Below, piece after piece: positions 22,653 through 34,873 of a stretch of DNA of 64,000 nucleotides. The notes beneath the pieces were generated by a model. That model did no database searches. It was not told the DNA's origin and was given only the letters and a program-made list of their open reading frames with translations. The DNA comes from Dichotomocladium elegans (taxonomy: Eukaryota > Mucoromycota > Mucoromycetes > Mucorales > Lichtheimiaceae): positions 1,364,001 to 1,428,000 of the forward strand of contig JAIXMN010000003.1 in assembly GCA_025716815.1 (NCBI GenBank), given 5' to 3'. Numbering within the stretch: the stretch's first letter is position 1; each line of letters begins with the position of its first letter. The position numbers and the translations under genes are program-made.

Positions 22653-24838
22653 TTATAGGATAGATGGTCGGCGTGCACCCGAAGTCGTAGCAGGAACCGA
22701 AAAGGGCGGTGGAGGAGGTGGAGGAAGGGGGCATCGCTCTGTAGTGCCGGCGCCAGAGCTCGAGATGTCAGGAGGGGCTCCGCCTCCATCACGAAGAAAC
22801 GCTGTCAGTGGCATACTCATCATGATCGTATTACTGCCTGCGGATGGGGATGGCGGTCCTTGTTGTTTCTGGGAGGTTATCGAAGACCCAGTTGCGGTGG
22901 TCGCCAACGACGGGGATGCCGACGAGGGTGGGAGTCGGTGGTATGACGACGATGAGGGGATAAGCGTTGAATTCGCGTTGTACCAAGACGACTTTGGTAT
23001 CGGCGGGGCTGCTCCTCCTCCTCCGCCGCCGCCGCCTCCGGTGATCAACCCGTCAATTCCGTGCGCACTGCCTCGTCGAAATTCATTGGACCCATACTCC
23101 ATCCTGCTGTTGCTATTGCCGATATTGTGATTGAATTCACCATTAACTGCATGTCGTGGATACCCTTTAAGGTAGCCATCGTTCTCATTGCTGTGATGTG
23201 TAGCACCTATCCTTCCGTTGGTATCACTCTCGCCCACAACTTTGGACTTGTGCATTTTCTGGCTGCTATAGTCATCGTTGATTATCGCTCCCCGTCCATC
23301 AGGTTTATTCGTACCGGACGTTCGCTATATGCACATAGTCATCCTTAGCTTCCTTCCCCCCTCCATCTTCCCACTACCTCGACCACTCCTATCCACCTCG
23401 GCTTCTCTTTCTTACCCCTCGCTCTTGCCGGGTCATGTCTGCATATATCATATAGGTAATATAGGCATGCATTGCATTGCGCTTAATCCTCGGATTCTGC
23501 GTCTGAAACGAAAAATTTCATTGGTTTGGAGGCGGGATTGTGAGTCCCCAGGTGTCAAACCCAATTTGGTTACACCCACACATACCATCGTCATATACTG
23601 GTATGAAAAGATGTTTGTTGACGTTCCTTGCTGTTGCTGATGATATCGTTGCTGATAGAATATAATATATGAATTAAATTCTTACGCAAGTCTATATCGT
23701 GGGTCACCAGCTCCTGCTTATTCCTAATAATATGTGTGTGCGATTTATGACCACCTACTTCTGCGGTTGCCGAAGTGAGTGCTTCGCTGTTTCGGTGCCT
23801 ATTATAGTAGTAGGGCCCGCTGTCTCTCGAACTCTGTACTCGTTGCTGCTGCTGCTGAGGCCCGTTTGCTAGTATTTTTGATTTTGGGTACGGTGTCGAT
23901 GTTGTCGACGGTGTTGTTGAAGTGTAGTACTGCGAATAAAAGCCTTTACGGACCAATTCATAGCATCTGTTAGTACGAACGGGACTGAAAATTGTGTGTC
24001 TCCTACCTCTTTTTTCCGTTGCTGCCAGTGTTGACGATGTTGGTCGTGGCTCGCTTGCTGCTGCAGGAAATGGCGCACTGCGCCCGTCAATGGCAGCTGC
24101 GGCAGCTGCAAGCAGCATGATGGGGTCTGATGTGTCCGTTGACAAGGATCGTGCTATTACGAGGCGCATAATGACATATTTTTAGCTGACATTCACCCCC
24201 GTTCGTAATGATTGCATTCTACCTGTTTCCTCATCATAAGCCTGATGCTGCGGATGCTGGGAATAATGGTCCTATTATATTAAGATTGAGCAAAAGAGAA
24301 AGAACATGTGCCAAGCTATGGGCTCGGCGTCAAACGTTACCGTCGTTAATCTGGAAGAGCCTACACATTGTCCTTTTAGCGATGCTGGCAAGCCAACTTT
24401 ACCGAGCTGCCCCACTCTCTTCTTACCTAATAAACTATTGATAGACATGGACGTGTGTGTAGTCATTATGTCATCATCCTCGCCACCCTAACGCAAAAAA
24501 AAGAATGAGCTTCCATCCATCCTTCTTGCTGTGGCCTTCAAGGGCCTGTTCGCGCTCTCCCGCTCTCCTTTTATCAATTCCTTCTGTGTCCAACTAAGAG
24601 GATATCCATGTGTGGTGAGAAGGCGTACCTTTTCTGAGGTGGGTGGAGCCTTGTTCTCAGTATTTTTGGGTGAACATCGTTCCTGAGTTGCAAGTGAAAT
24701 GAGGATGGAGCCCGCTTCAGCATCCACCTTGTCAAGAGCTGAGTAATCTCCCAGCTGGCGAAGTTCTCGATGGCCGTCTTCCCGTGTTGCTGATGACTGA
24801 GGTTGGACTTGAGTAGGAGGATATTCTTGTTTTAACAT
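22653..24838 (-). CDS. Low-complexity protein, possible transcriptional regulator, multi-exon
   Basis: The gene starts at about 24838 (MLKQEYPPTQVQPQ) and ends at 22653. Exons carry DKVDAEAGSILISLATQ; GGEDDDIMTTHTSMSINSLLG; DHYSQHPQHQAYDEETG; an Ala-run exon (MLLAAAAAAIDG); a CYELVRKGFYSQYY exon with five Gln; and a last exon from about 23323 with a nine-Gly run, APPIPKSSW, and an eight-Pro run before the stop. Donors GTAAGA and GTAGAA and acceptors TTAG/ATAG fit. Short hydrophobic motifs in disordered Ser/Gln/Pro sequence are typical of fungal transcription factors, but no DNA-binding domain is visible. Function unknown. Exon joins are partly uncertain. Confidence 0.5.
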
Positions 24839-25108
24839 TGAGACGAGAATTGCGCAATGAAGGAGGAAGAAAAAATAGCCGTCGACTTTTTTGGGGGTGG
24901 GGGTGGGGGAAGAAGGAGGAGAGGTAAAGAAAGTGAATATGTGAATAAGAGTGTGTGTACGTGTGAAGCAGAGAAAGGAAGGAGCCCTTTTTTCAGGCCA
25001 GTGTCCCTTTGCTGTCAGAAAATGAGCCAAAAATCCAAGGCTATGTGACCAGTGAACAGCAAATACAAGAGGATTGTCGATGTTGTATGGCTTTAATACC
25101 TTCTCGGT

Positions 25109-25562
25109 TTAGGATCCTGTGATTTGTGCGACTGTGCCACTTCCTCTCCCCCTTTGAATATTATTGTTGTTGGACAACAGCAATGCCGTCAGCCAATCGA
25201 GGCTGATTAGAAGCCAATCTTCGTATCCTGCAAGTGCGGATAGCAAAGCAATCCCGAACCTGGCATCTTGACGGGACACGTCAGCATCTTCTGGCCATCT
25301 CGTGGCACTCCAAGGCTGGCAGTGACGAGTAAGACAGTAAACCACCCCTTTCTTTGACCTGTCTCATGTCAACACTCCAATAGAAAGATTGCGACAAGTC
25401 AATCCAACGGCACCTTTGACACTGGTAATTTCGCATTACATCACCTGGATGCTTCCTGGGGAGGCGGAAAGAAAAATCCACAGCAGTGCGGAGGATCTCG
25501 TGAAAAGCAGCAGAAACATTGAGTCCTTTTCGTACATCACATATCTCGAATGAATCCATCAA
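25109..25562 (-). CDS. Hypothetical protein or gene fragment
   Basis: An open frame from 25562 (MDSFEICDVRKGLNVSAAF) reads YQCQRCRWIDLSQSF, then overlaps a second frame that continues with LLSALAGYEDWLLISLDWL to a stop at 25109. The two could be one protein joined by a short intron or frameshift near 25320. A Cys-x-x-Cys pair is present but no family is recognised. Low confidence. Confidence 0.25.
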
Positions 25563-25776
25563 ATTGGTGCCGAGTAGAGAGAGGCTTTTATGCTCCTGTT
25601 CCGTGGAGAGCTTCAGGATCCATTGAGGAAGAGGGGTTGTCTCTTGTTCGAGTCAAAAGCAGCTGTTTCGGAGACCAGTCACAATCCGGAAATACGGTGA
25701 CATGCAGCTGTGCTTTTTTTGGCCCGGGGCAACATATTCCCATATTTTTACTCTCTCCCTGATAAAAATACACACC

Positions 25777-26286
25777 ATGGCAGAAACCTGGGAATACCCT
25801 CAACATCAGCAATTCGAGCGGTAATGGACCGTAGCAATACGTATACATGCATAGCCTCATTATCTCTTTCCAATCTTCATTAATGCCATTATTCCTTTTT
25901 GTGTTCCCAGTGTTCCCTCCCTTAACGAGGTGGATCCCAACGATCGCAAAGGTAAAGGGAGAGCTTTCAGGCCATGATTGCATCGGAAAGCGACTCACTC
26001 GGCGACCACCGAAATATAGCTGTATATGCTGCACGTGCGCAGAAAATTCGGGACGACTGGGTGAAGGCCATGGAAGCTCGTCTTATTAAGGAAAAGTTGG
26101 ACGAATGCTACAAAACTGAGGGCGTCAATCATTGTACGTTTCTGGGTTCTCTTCTGTGTCTCGGCGGCTTGAAGCATTTACTTTTCTTAAATAGACCAGA
26201 AATGCCGTGATTTGGCCGATTTGTACCTAAAGGCTGTCAAAGAAAATAAGGTCGAAGGTTTCCGCAAGAAGCCCTCAAGTGCATAG
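25777..26286 (+). CDS. NADH:ubiquinone oxidoreductase subunit NDUFB10/PDSW-like
   Basis: Exons 25777-25820, 25911-25950, 25971-26133 and 26195-26286 give 112 residues: MAETWEYPQHQQFERVPSL, NEVDPNDRK, AMIASESDSLGDHRNIAVYA, then MEARLIKEKLDECYKTEGVN and HYQKCRDLADLYLKAV. The pattern EARL-x-K-E-x(2)-ECY-x-x-EGVNH-x(3)-C is that of the PDSW (NDUFB10) accessory subunit of mitochondrial complex I, with the paired cysteines used for oxidative folding in the intermembrane space. Between AAA (25950) and GCC (25971) lie 20 bases, GGTAAAGGG...TTTCAG, that are not a multiple of three and break the frame. They begin and end like a miniature intron. Family identity is firm; the exact junction is not. Confidence 0.8.
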
Positions 26287-26877
26287 ATTGTTGTATAGCG
26301 TAAGTTTGCATTTATCTCGGGAACTGGAGGAAAAATTAAGCTTTTCCAGTGTAGATTTACGCCCCCTCCTCCTCCCGCACTCAGTAATAAAAAAACATGC
26401 GCTTTTCCCTTTGTGTTCACCACGACCATGACTTTCACCACGTCATTGATGAAACGATGACGAAATTTGCCATCAGAAGGACATGGGCCATAAGGACACG
26501 CTTCCAACTGTGCCATGATAGGGGTGGCCGCCGCATTGTGGTCCGGGCTTCGGCCGAAAGTGACAGAAGAGAGCTATCGCCATTTTTTTTTTCTGAGGAG
26601 GTGGCGTGTTTGTATGTGGAAGGTTCTATTTTGTTTTGTGCAGGATGAAACGAATAACGTACGGGCAGTGCTCTATAAACAAGCTTCTCACATGGGGCAA
26701 ACCTTCATGTAATATGTAATCGATTGTGTTTTATACAAAGGCTATCTTTCCTGTTTACGCTAAATCCCGTATGTGCGCAAACAAATACTGGATTGGAACA
26801 AAAGTATAAAAAGCAAGCTTCTCTTTTTCCCGTTCTTCTACTGCGCTTCTTCTTTTTATCTCCAATACTGCATCAGA
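26287..26877. other. Intergenic, promoter of the M28 peptidase gene
   Basis: No gene recognised. Short open frames lack support. A TATAAA-like site (AGTATAAAAAGC) at about 26804 lies about 70 bases upstream of the next start codon and could be its TATA box. Confidence 0.4.
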
Positions 26878-29539
26878 ATGCGCGGAGGGTATTCATCCAT
26901 ACCTTCCCAAGACCATGACTTGAATGCCCAGTTCTCCGAATCTCGTACAGAACGCTTGAAGCATTGGTGTTCCTGTATGATGTCCTTCTGTCAAATCAGA
27001 AAGGCAGAGGCCACAAGCTTCTCATCATCTGACGAGAAACATCACCCGCCCTCGCTTTATTACCACACGCATCCGTTGCACCGCCGCTCACCGCTTGTGG
27101 GACGATCGCAATGTTGGATGGGTCTGATCAAGGTGGTCGCGACCTTGATATTCGTCGTCTCTGTTTTCATGTTCATTGGCAGGTTTATGGCCACGTTCAA
27201 TTTGATTTCCCAGAGTATGTCCTTTGGAAACGCGCACCCCATGTCACACCGTCTAAAATTCGTGTTTAGCTATGCCAATGAATGATGCCACGTTTCTAAT
27301 CAAGGCTTTGCCTTCAAGCGAGCACATCCGGTCGTTTTTCCACACCTATGCATCCGTAACCCATCTTGCAGGCACAGCCAACGACAAGGCACAGGCTGAA
27401 TGGACACGAGACAAGATGATTGAGTTTGGCATCCACGATACTGTAATTGAGACTTACTATCCTCTCATCAACTATCCAATCGAGCGCCGCCTCGCCATCG
27501 TCGAAGGACCCTCTGACCTCCTCTACGAGGCGAAACTCGAAGAAACACCCATCAAGGAAACCCCACTGCCCTACGACGAAGGCAATAACGAGAATCAGCC
27601 AGCATTGCCAACCTTCCACGGTAAAAAAACATGAATATATAACATGTGAATCGTCTATGATAAATATACTTAAATCTCTTGCTAGCATATTCTTCGAACG
27701 GTAATGTCACCGGCCCTGTCGTCTACGTGAGCTATGGTCGATATGCCGATTTCCAGTCCTTGCAGGCGCAAGGTCTTAATTTTACTGGCACCATCGCGCT
27801 GATGCGCAACGGACACGGCTCCCTCGGCCTCAAGATCAAGGCTGCCGAGATCCACGGTTGCATCGGTGCTCTTCTTTACTCGGATCCGCAAGATGATGGC
27901 CCTGTTAACAAAGAAACTGACGCGGGCGAGCCAGCTGAAGCCTACCCAAACGGGCCATGGTATGTACGCTTTAATTTTCTCCTTCTCTGATATCGCTCAC
28001 ATGCTGTAACATAACGGTAGGCGCCCCGCTACCTCTGTCGAGCGTGGGACAGTGCATTTGATGAACACGCTCGCTGGCGATCCTTTGACGCCTGGCTATG
28101 CAGCCACCGTGAACGCCACCCGGATCCCAATGAACGAATCTGAGGCACTTCCCCAGATACCATCGCTGCCCATCTCTTGGTCCGATGCTGCACCGCTGCT
28201 CAAGGCTACCGAGAACCACGGGATCCCCACCGACGAGTCCGGCGTGACCTATTACTCGGGCCCCAGCAAGGCGCTTGTCAATCTGGTCAACATCAACGAG
28301 TACACAGTCACCCCCATATGGAATGTCATTGGGCGAATTCCTGGTGCAGAAGAACCTGAGCGCGTTGTCTTGATAGGTAACCATCGCGATGCATGGGGCT
28401 ATGGTGCTTCAGATCCCTCGTCAGGTTCAGCTGTCATGGTAAAAGAATAGCTTTCTACAGTATTTGGCATGCGGATCCTCACCATCATCCTTTAGCTTGA
28501 ACTGACCCGCGTACTCGGTGTGATGCTCGAGCAGGGATGGCGCCCACGTCGAACAATCCTAATTGCATCTTGGGACGCCAATGAGTACGGCAACATTGGC
28601 TCGACGGAATGGGTTGAAGACAACCGCGAGTGGCTTGCTGACGTTGCGGTGGCGTACATCAACGTAGACAGCGCGGTGAGCGGACCGCACTTCCGCGCCA
28701 AGGGTTCGCCATTACTGCACGAGTTGATGATGGATGTCGCTGATAGCGTGATTGACCCAAGCACCAGCCAATCTGTCTTGCAGGCCTGGGAGCAGCACAC
28801 GGCTGACGAGGATCTCATTGGCCTTGTCGACACCGCATCGGATTATGTGGCCTTCCAACACTTTGTAGGCATCCCCTCGCTCTCGCTCAACTTCTACGGC
28901 GACGCGTACGGTGTGCACCACAGCCATTACGATACGATCCATTGGATGGAGCATTTCGGCGATCCGACGTACGAATATCACCGCACGATGGTTAAGATGT
29001 GGGGTCTTGTGACCTTGCGCCTTTCATCCGAATGGCTCCTTCCCATGCGCCCCTTGCGCTATGCCAACGAACTCGTCAGACATGCTACACACCTTGCCGA
29101 CATCCAGGGATGTCTGGCATTGCCCGACCTCTCCGCAGCCGTCTCTGCGTTGCAAGACAAGGCCGTCCGTTTCGAACAGAAACTCAAAAAATACCAGCAT
29201 AAAATTGACACGAAGAAGCGCTATTCCAACAAACTCAAGCGCCATGTTCTCGAGTCCAATGAGCGCCTTGCCCAGTTTGAGCGCGCCTTCATCGACCCAG
29301 AAGGCCTCCCTGGTCGTACGTGGTATAAGCACGTCGTCTTTGCGCCAGGTTTGTGGGATAGCCAACATGTCCAAGTATTCCCGGCCGTCTTCGAGGCTCT
29401 CCAGGGAAATAGTCCTGCCTACACTCGCGCTACTGAGGAACGTGTTGCGACTTTTGTCCATAGCGCCCTCAGCGTCTTGCGCGGTCAGTACGACGATTTT
29501 TTGGACGATGACGAGGATAGCCAAGAACGCTCGTTTTAG
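26878..29539 (+). CDS. M28 metallopeptidase, glutamate carboxypeptidase II/Vps70/transferrin-receptor type
   Basis: Five exons (26878-27214, 27270-27620, 27686-27959, 28021-28438, 28496-29539) give 807 residues. A cytosolic tail and one membrane span (LIKVVATLIFVVSVFMFIG, about residue 85) make it a type II membrane protein. A PA domain (GTIALMRNGHGSLGLKIKAA) precedes the peptidase core. Zinc ligands are visible: GNHRDAW, GASDPSSG, NEYG, YINVDSAVSG and HSHYDT. The general-base position just before the zinc-ligand Glu is Asn (SWDANEYGNIGSTEW), where glutamate carboxypeptidase II has Glu-Glu. A C-terminal helical dimerisation domain follows. It probably sits in the vacuole, endosome or plasma membrane. 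Activity is doubtful because of the Asn. Confidence 0.92.
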
Positions 29540-29695
29540 CTAGCCTCTACGTCTGTTGTATAGACTCAGACGCAGTATTATTATGTATTGATATCTTTGA
29601 TGTTGTCACACGACTCCCATGAATTCGATTTTTCTATGGATGTTCATATCATGTGCCTACTTCTTCTTGCCAGTTACTAAACAAAAAAATGCAGA

Positions 29696-31681
29696 TCAGT
29701 TTCGCTTCTTTCCGATTAAGGTAACCGATTTCTCACCATTGAACTAGCGAGATGACGACGAAACAGATGGGGGGGATGAGTAATGTAATGTTTTAGTCTT
29801 TGGATGCAACGATACACACGATAGATTTTTTTTTACCTTGTAGTACATTACATCACCATCTTCCACGGTATAGTCCTTGCCCTTTGCCAAGTACTTCCCT
29901 GCAGCACGCACCTGGGCTTCATTGCCCAGTTCCTGAAGATCAGCATATTTCATCACTTCCGCGGCGATAAATCCGCGCTCAAAATCAGTGCTATATCTGC
30001 TGTCAGTGTGTAAAATTCAAAAAGTGGGTGTTATGTTTCTGGAATTCTCACTGGATCACGCCGGCTGCTTGCGGTGCCTTCGTCCCTTCCTAGCGTTGTG
30101 AAGCTGCTAGTTACTTTTTCCATCCTCTCGGATCTCCACATCCCCTCCTCTCAGTCTTTTAATATTTACCCTTAGAGTCCATGCCCGCACCTCTTCCGGT
30201 CCAGCCGTAAAGTAGTGGATCAACCGCAATGCTTTGTAACCAGCAAGTATTACATTCGGTAGTTGAGAGGAGATGCCCAGTTCGGTAAAGTCAGCAACTT
30301 CTTCAGGCGACATATCATTCAACAGCTGTATAGAAAGAAAAAACTTAAAGGCCTTTCCCTCTCCTCCTCTTTCATCCCCTGTAGTTCAACCAGCGTACCT
30401 TAGTCTCGAATGCAACAGAAAGTGGTATCACAAGGTCACTCGGGTTATTGTTCTTTACCCACGCTTGTATTTCAGGTATCCTGCAGCGTCTTTCTTTAAC
30501 GGAATGGAACTCTGGCCCTCTTCTCATGCCTTTCGTTTACCATCTGTTCGTGTTACCATCGAGATAATCGTCCTCGCCAATGTTGCACAGGTAGACCATG
30601 GGCTTGGCTGTCAAGAGATGCAGTGTGTTGATGACATTGGCTTCTGGTACTGTCCACTCGCCTTTTCGAACGTCATTTCCTTGTGCCATAAAATTTGCAA
30701 CCTTTTCAACTACTTGCTATACCGGGATGCCATGCATGAACGTTAGAAGAGTGACTCCTTGTGTGTGTGTGTGTCTCTCTCGCACGTTTCCGGTCCCCTC
30801 TTTCTCTTACTAGACGTTCTTTTGCCGTCTTGGCACGATCCGCGAACTTGGTTTGACGTGCCAGTTCGGCTACCTGGCGTTCTAGCATCTCCTCGTCTTT
30901 GAGTCTCAGTTCCTCGGCAATAATTTCCAGGTCACGAATTGGGTCGACCGTGTCCTCAACGTGGGTCACGTCGTCGTTCTCGAAGCCGCGGACCAGATGG
31001 TAAATTGCATCCACCGAAGCTACATTGGAAAGGAAGGCGTTGCCCAAACCTGCTCCTTGGGCTGCACCGCGAACAAGGCCAGCAATATCCACGACAGTCA
31101 ACTTGGCCATGCAAGAAAAAGAAAGAAGAGATTTTTATGGCTCTGCTGTCCTTCAACGACGTGTATCACTTACGTGAGCAGGTGTTTGCTTCTTAGGCTG
31201 ATATGTCTTGCATAGCCAATCAAACCTTGCGTCTGGTACGGCAACACGGGCTTCAGAAGGGTCTTTTTATTTCGAGAGAAAGAGAAGATCACGATTAGGT
31301 GCAATTGTAAATGAATACTACACCCTCCCTGTTACAAAAAACGCTACCAATGGTACAAAACGGATAGTTTTCAGCTGGGACACTACTGCTCGTGAGGGTA
31401 TTAAAGAGTGACGATTTGCTATCGATGCATTCATTGGTATAATTTCACAGCGCGAGCAAGTACAGTCAATATTGGAAGCTCATGTACCCGATGTTGGGCA
31501 TTCCGACAATGCCGACTTTAAGGTTATTGGATGGTCTGCCGAGAATGCCTTTTTCCGTTGCTGATACAGCCGCATCGGCCCGGCCACTTCGCCTTGTTGC
31601 TTTAGCAAGGGCAGCGGTAGAAGTCGAAAAGAATCGAACCGCATGATGCGAACATAGCGAACCTTTAGGGATGCCGATCAT
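29696..31681 (-). CDS. OLA1: Obg-like ATPase OLA1/YchF with organelle-type presequence
   Basis: About ten exons, starting 31681-31488, 31418-31348, 31262-31174 and 31101-30811, end at TGA 29696-29698. The fold is complete: P-loop [57 protein letters not shown], the ATP-selecting NIGE motif (NxxE) in YLCNIGEDD, and the C-terminal TGS domain [19 protein letters not shown] with VMKYADL. YchF proteins hydrolyse ATP rather than GTP and act at ribosomes and in stress responses. The first 45 residues ([20 protein letters not shown]) are rich in Arg, Ser and Thr and lack acids, like a mitochondrial presequence, which cytosolic OLA1 does not have. The ATG at 31681 is the only Met before the P-loop exon junction that keeps frame. 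Confidence 0.93.
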
Positions 31682-32248
31682 GATTTAGCAGAATCTGCTT
31701 TGACAGGCTGTGTTCAGGATAGGGAAATCTGTTTTCTTTGTTCCCTGATCGTCTGAGCTACAAACAACCCGGGCCCGGTAAAAATGTCGCCATTGGCGGA
31801 CCAAAAAATATTGCTTGCAACGGTCATGGGGTCATGAATTGAGTCAGAATAATAGGGAGAACGCGTATATTCAAACAACAGTATTAGAAGAATAACACTT
31901 ACAGATAACAGGCCATTCATCTTGATTACGACTGTCATTGTGGCGCTGGTCCTCTTTAGCATTGTTTTCGTATCAAGTAACTATTTTATTGGTGGATCAA
32001 GTACCTTAGCTGCTCATGAATACCTTAGAGCGAGAAAAACACGAAGAGGAACTAGCCAACGTTCAGTGTTATGGTAACCGTAATGAATTTGCTCGATAGA
32101 AAGTACGTGATTTTGAGTTTGATTTTACATGATCAGAACGTTAATTTCGCCTTTATATAGGTTCTCAAGATGTATCGATAGTTTCTGGTCTTGCTAAAAC
32201 AGAATATATTCATTTATTACTTAAGAATTAAAGAAAAAAAGATATGGC
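31682..32248. other. Intergenic, OLA1 promoter and protease 3' flank
   Basis: AT-rich, no gene recognised. A minus-strand open frame at 31714-31962 has a hydrophobic stretch (LLSVSVILLILLFEYT) but no support. Confidence 0.4.
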
Positions 32249-33725
32249 TTAAAAAATCGTAGCGAGCGCCAACATCGACATGGTCACTATGGCAACTGCG
32301 CTTATCGCAGGTTTGATGGAGTCTGCGGCAGACTCTTTTGAGGGTGTTGCGGAAGGCATCGCTGACGATTTTGGTATGCCAGACGTCGCGATAGGAGACC
32401 CAGTAGAGACTTTTGCTGCAGCAAAACCGATGCGGTTCTGACCCATATCGTATACGGTATAGAAGGAACGGAGGAAAGTATCGCCAACAATGAACGTATC
32501 GCTGGAGACGCCAACATCACCAGGCATAGGGGCGATACCAAATACGCAACCGGCGCTATCCTTGACGCTATTACTGCCCAAGGGAATCACAAGCTCGTTC
32601 ATGCCAACTGTGAGTTCAACAGGCGGACTATTAGCGTCATTAAGAGAAGAAGCAACAAGAAGGGTGATGGTGGCAGTGGAAGAAGCGAGGCTGCAGGGTA
32701 CATCGTAGAAACCGTAAGTAGTGTTGAGGGTGACAGCGGACCCTACAACAGAGTTGACCAGGTCTTGAGACAAGGCGGCGGGCATATACGTGAAGGTAGT
32801 GCCTGTGTCCATGACAAAGCCTACTGCACTGGTGAAGGAGGCGGCGTAACCGTTGGAGGTCTTTGCGCCTAATCCGCCAGCAGCCCAGAAAATGTACATC
32901 GAGACATCGGAATTTCCCCTCCTGAAGGGTACCACAGGTACGTAGGTCAAGCTACCAGTGTACTTGGATGTATCAATACCGCCGAAGGTAATCTCACCAG
33001 AGTAACCGAGTCGATATTGACTATCGAGGAAGATGGAGAAGATGGGTTCCGAAATGATACTGCGGTTCGCGAGATTAAACGCAAAATTTATATCAAGCGG
33101 ACCATCGACCTGGGTATACATTGGATAGCCAAGACCCATAATACCAATCATTACTGAAGCTGTACCGTTCTGGATAACAATCGTACTCTTGGTCGAATTG
33201 ACAAGACCAAAGATCTGATCAGTTACAGTCAGACCGGCTATTGAGACCGTGTCCGTGCCATATGTGCCATTCGCAGATCCTATCGCATACTCGATTCCAA
33301 ACGGGATATTGAGCGATTTAAACGACGATGAACTGGCGGGATTGAATTGGCCACCAGGGCATCCTGTCGTACATGGGATATCGGGAAGCCAAAAAGAAGG
33401 GCTGTTGATTTAAACAAAGCGCGGTGAATTTATGTACCTCTCTTCTTTTGGGTGGGTTATACATATACCTTCCTGTATCCAACTGCACATGGAAGGTTTG
33501 AGCGGGTGTTCCTACTTGTACTTCAATCATGTAGAATGCCTGGTCGACGTTATAGAGCCTCTCTGATGCCGCCGAAGTCTGGCGCTTGCCAAGCAGGGCC
33601 CTTCGAGGAATAGACACAGACTCGGGATCGTAATAGCGCTTCAATGGGGCGGTAAACGTCTGGGCAGTACTGAGTGCAGCAAATCCTGCCCACAGGGTAG
33701 CAGCGACAATTCCCTTCATAATCAT
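32249..33725 (-). CDS. Secreted GPI-anchored aspartyl protease (pepsin family, yapsin-like)
   Basis: Two exons (33725-33469 and 33401-32249) give 469 residues. A signal peptide (ATLWAGFAALSTAQ) and a propeptide ending GKRQTSA precede the catalytic body. The first active site is VQLDTGSPSFWLPD, restored exactly by splicing AG|C. The second is GFVMDTGTTFTYMP. Both Asp residues of the A1 family are present, together with FLRSFYTVYDMGQNRIGFA near the end. The Ser/Pro-rich tail and final hydrophobic helix (ISAVAIVTMSMLALATIF) predict a GPI anchor, placing the enzyme at the cell surface as in yapsins. The start could also be Met 33719 (MKGIVAA). Confidence 0.93.
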
Positions 33726-34873
33726 GCGTCAGGAAAGGATGTAAAGAAAAGAGGAGGGAAGAAAGCCGATCGCGGTCTACATTTCTTAGCAACTGCGATA
33801 CGAAAGAAAAAAAAAAGATTTCCAAGTAGCACAACAATATCTTCACTTGTGGAAAACCCACCCCTCCTCCCAACCTATGCTCCAAATCGATGTCTCGATT
33901 GATAATAAAAGAAGAGCCACTATAAGAAGGACTAATGGTCTCCTTCATCTTCTTTAGCAGTCAGCTGCTTTGTTTTGGTATATCGATCTCCGGTTTGAAA
34001 GGCAAAGGTTTTCCTGGTTCTCTGCTATAACAAACGAATTCCAAGAGAGCGAGGAGTTACGTGACACAGAGGATCAGGGCGGCGATTAATCAAGTGATAC
34101 GGATTCTCTCTATTCTTTCCAGTCCATAGGCACAGTACGAAAGCGCAGCAATGCGCTTCATCATCGTGACACATGATTGCACGCATACAAACTTTTCATA
34201 TGCAATGCTTCAGAAAAGTCCAAACGAAGCATCTCATTTTAGAGTTCCCGCACTTTTTCACTCTTTCTGTTAGACAGCACAGCCACATTTGATTGCTGTC
34301 CTGCAGGGTATTTTTGTCTTCATCCTGTATTGCCCGTACGATACAAAAATAGCAGAGTAAAGTCTTTCTCAGATGTGATCTACAAAGGCAACATACGTTT
34401 TGCTTATCCAATCTGTTTTCTTAAGGAATCTAGACGCAGAGATTCCGAGATCTGCTCCATCAAACTTTGCGGGAGTTGGAATAGGGCAACTTGATGTAAA
34501 GTTGAACCAGTCCAGTGCGGATGAATAAATATATACCAATGCATTCCTCATCCGTTCCATCTGATTCATGTCGACGTTTTGCATATTAAATTTATAGACT
34601 CTAATTAGCCATAAAGTAGTTTTGTTAACTTGAAAGAATCGCGGCCGAAATAACTGTCCCTGCTGTCCAATGTCATGAGAAAGATTGACAATGAAGATTT
34701 CTGTGAGCTATCACAGCCAATAAAAGATGAGCGGCTTTAAAATTATAAGCGAAGAGGCTCAATTCGCTTCGCTGCCGGCCCACTGCTTTTTCGATCAGCG
34801 AAGCGAGTGACCGACCAGAGGACGGCATACTACACACGCGCACCTTCTGTCCTTCCAAGAACGCACACGCGCC
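33726..34873. other. Divergent intergenic region between protease and DDB1
   Basis: About 1.15 kb without a recognised gene. The left part is the protease promoter; a TATAAATA-like site lies next to the DDB1 start. Open frames such as minus 34673-35014 overlap DDB1 exon 1 and are shadows. Confidence 0.4.

Noticed and set aside
25952..25970. Treating the 19-base GT...AG segment as an ordinary intron
   Set aside because: It is far shorter than any other intron here and its removal leaves the conserved frame shifted by one, so it is reported as an anomaly instead.
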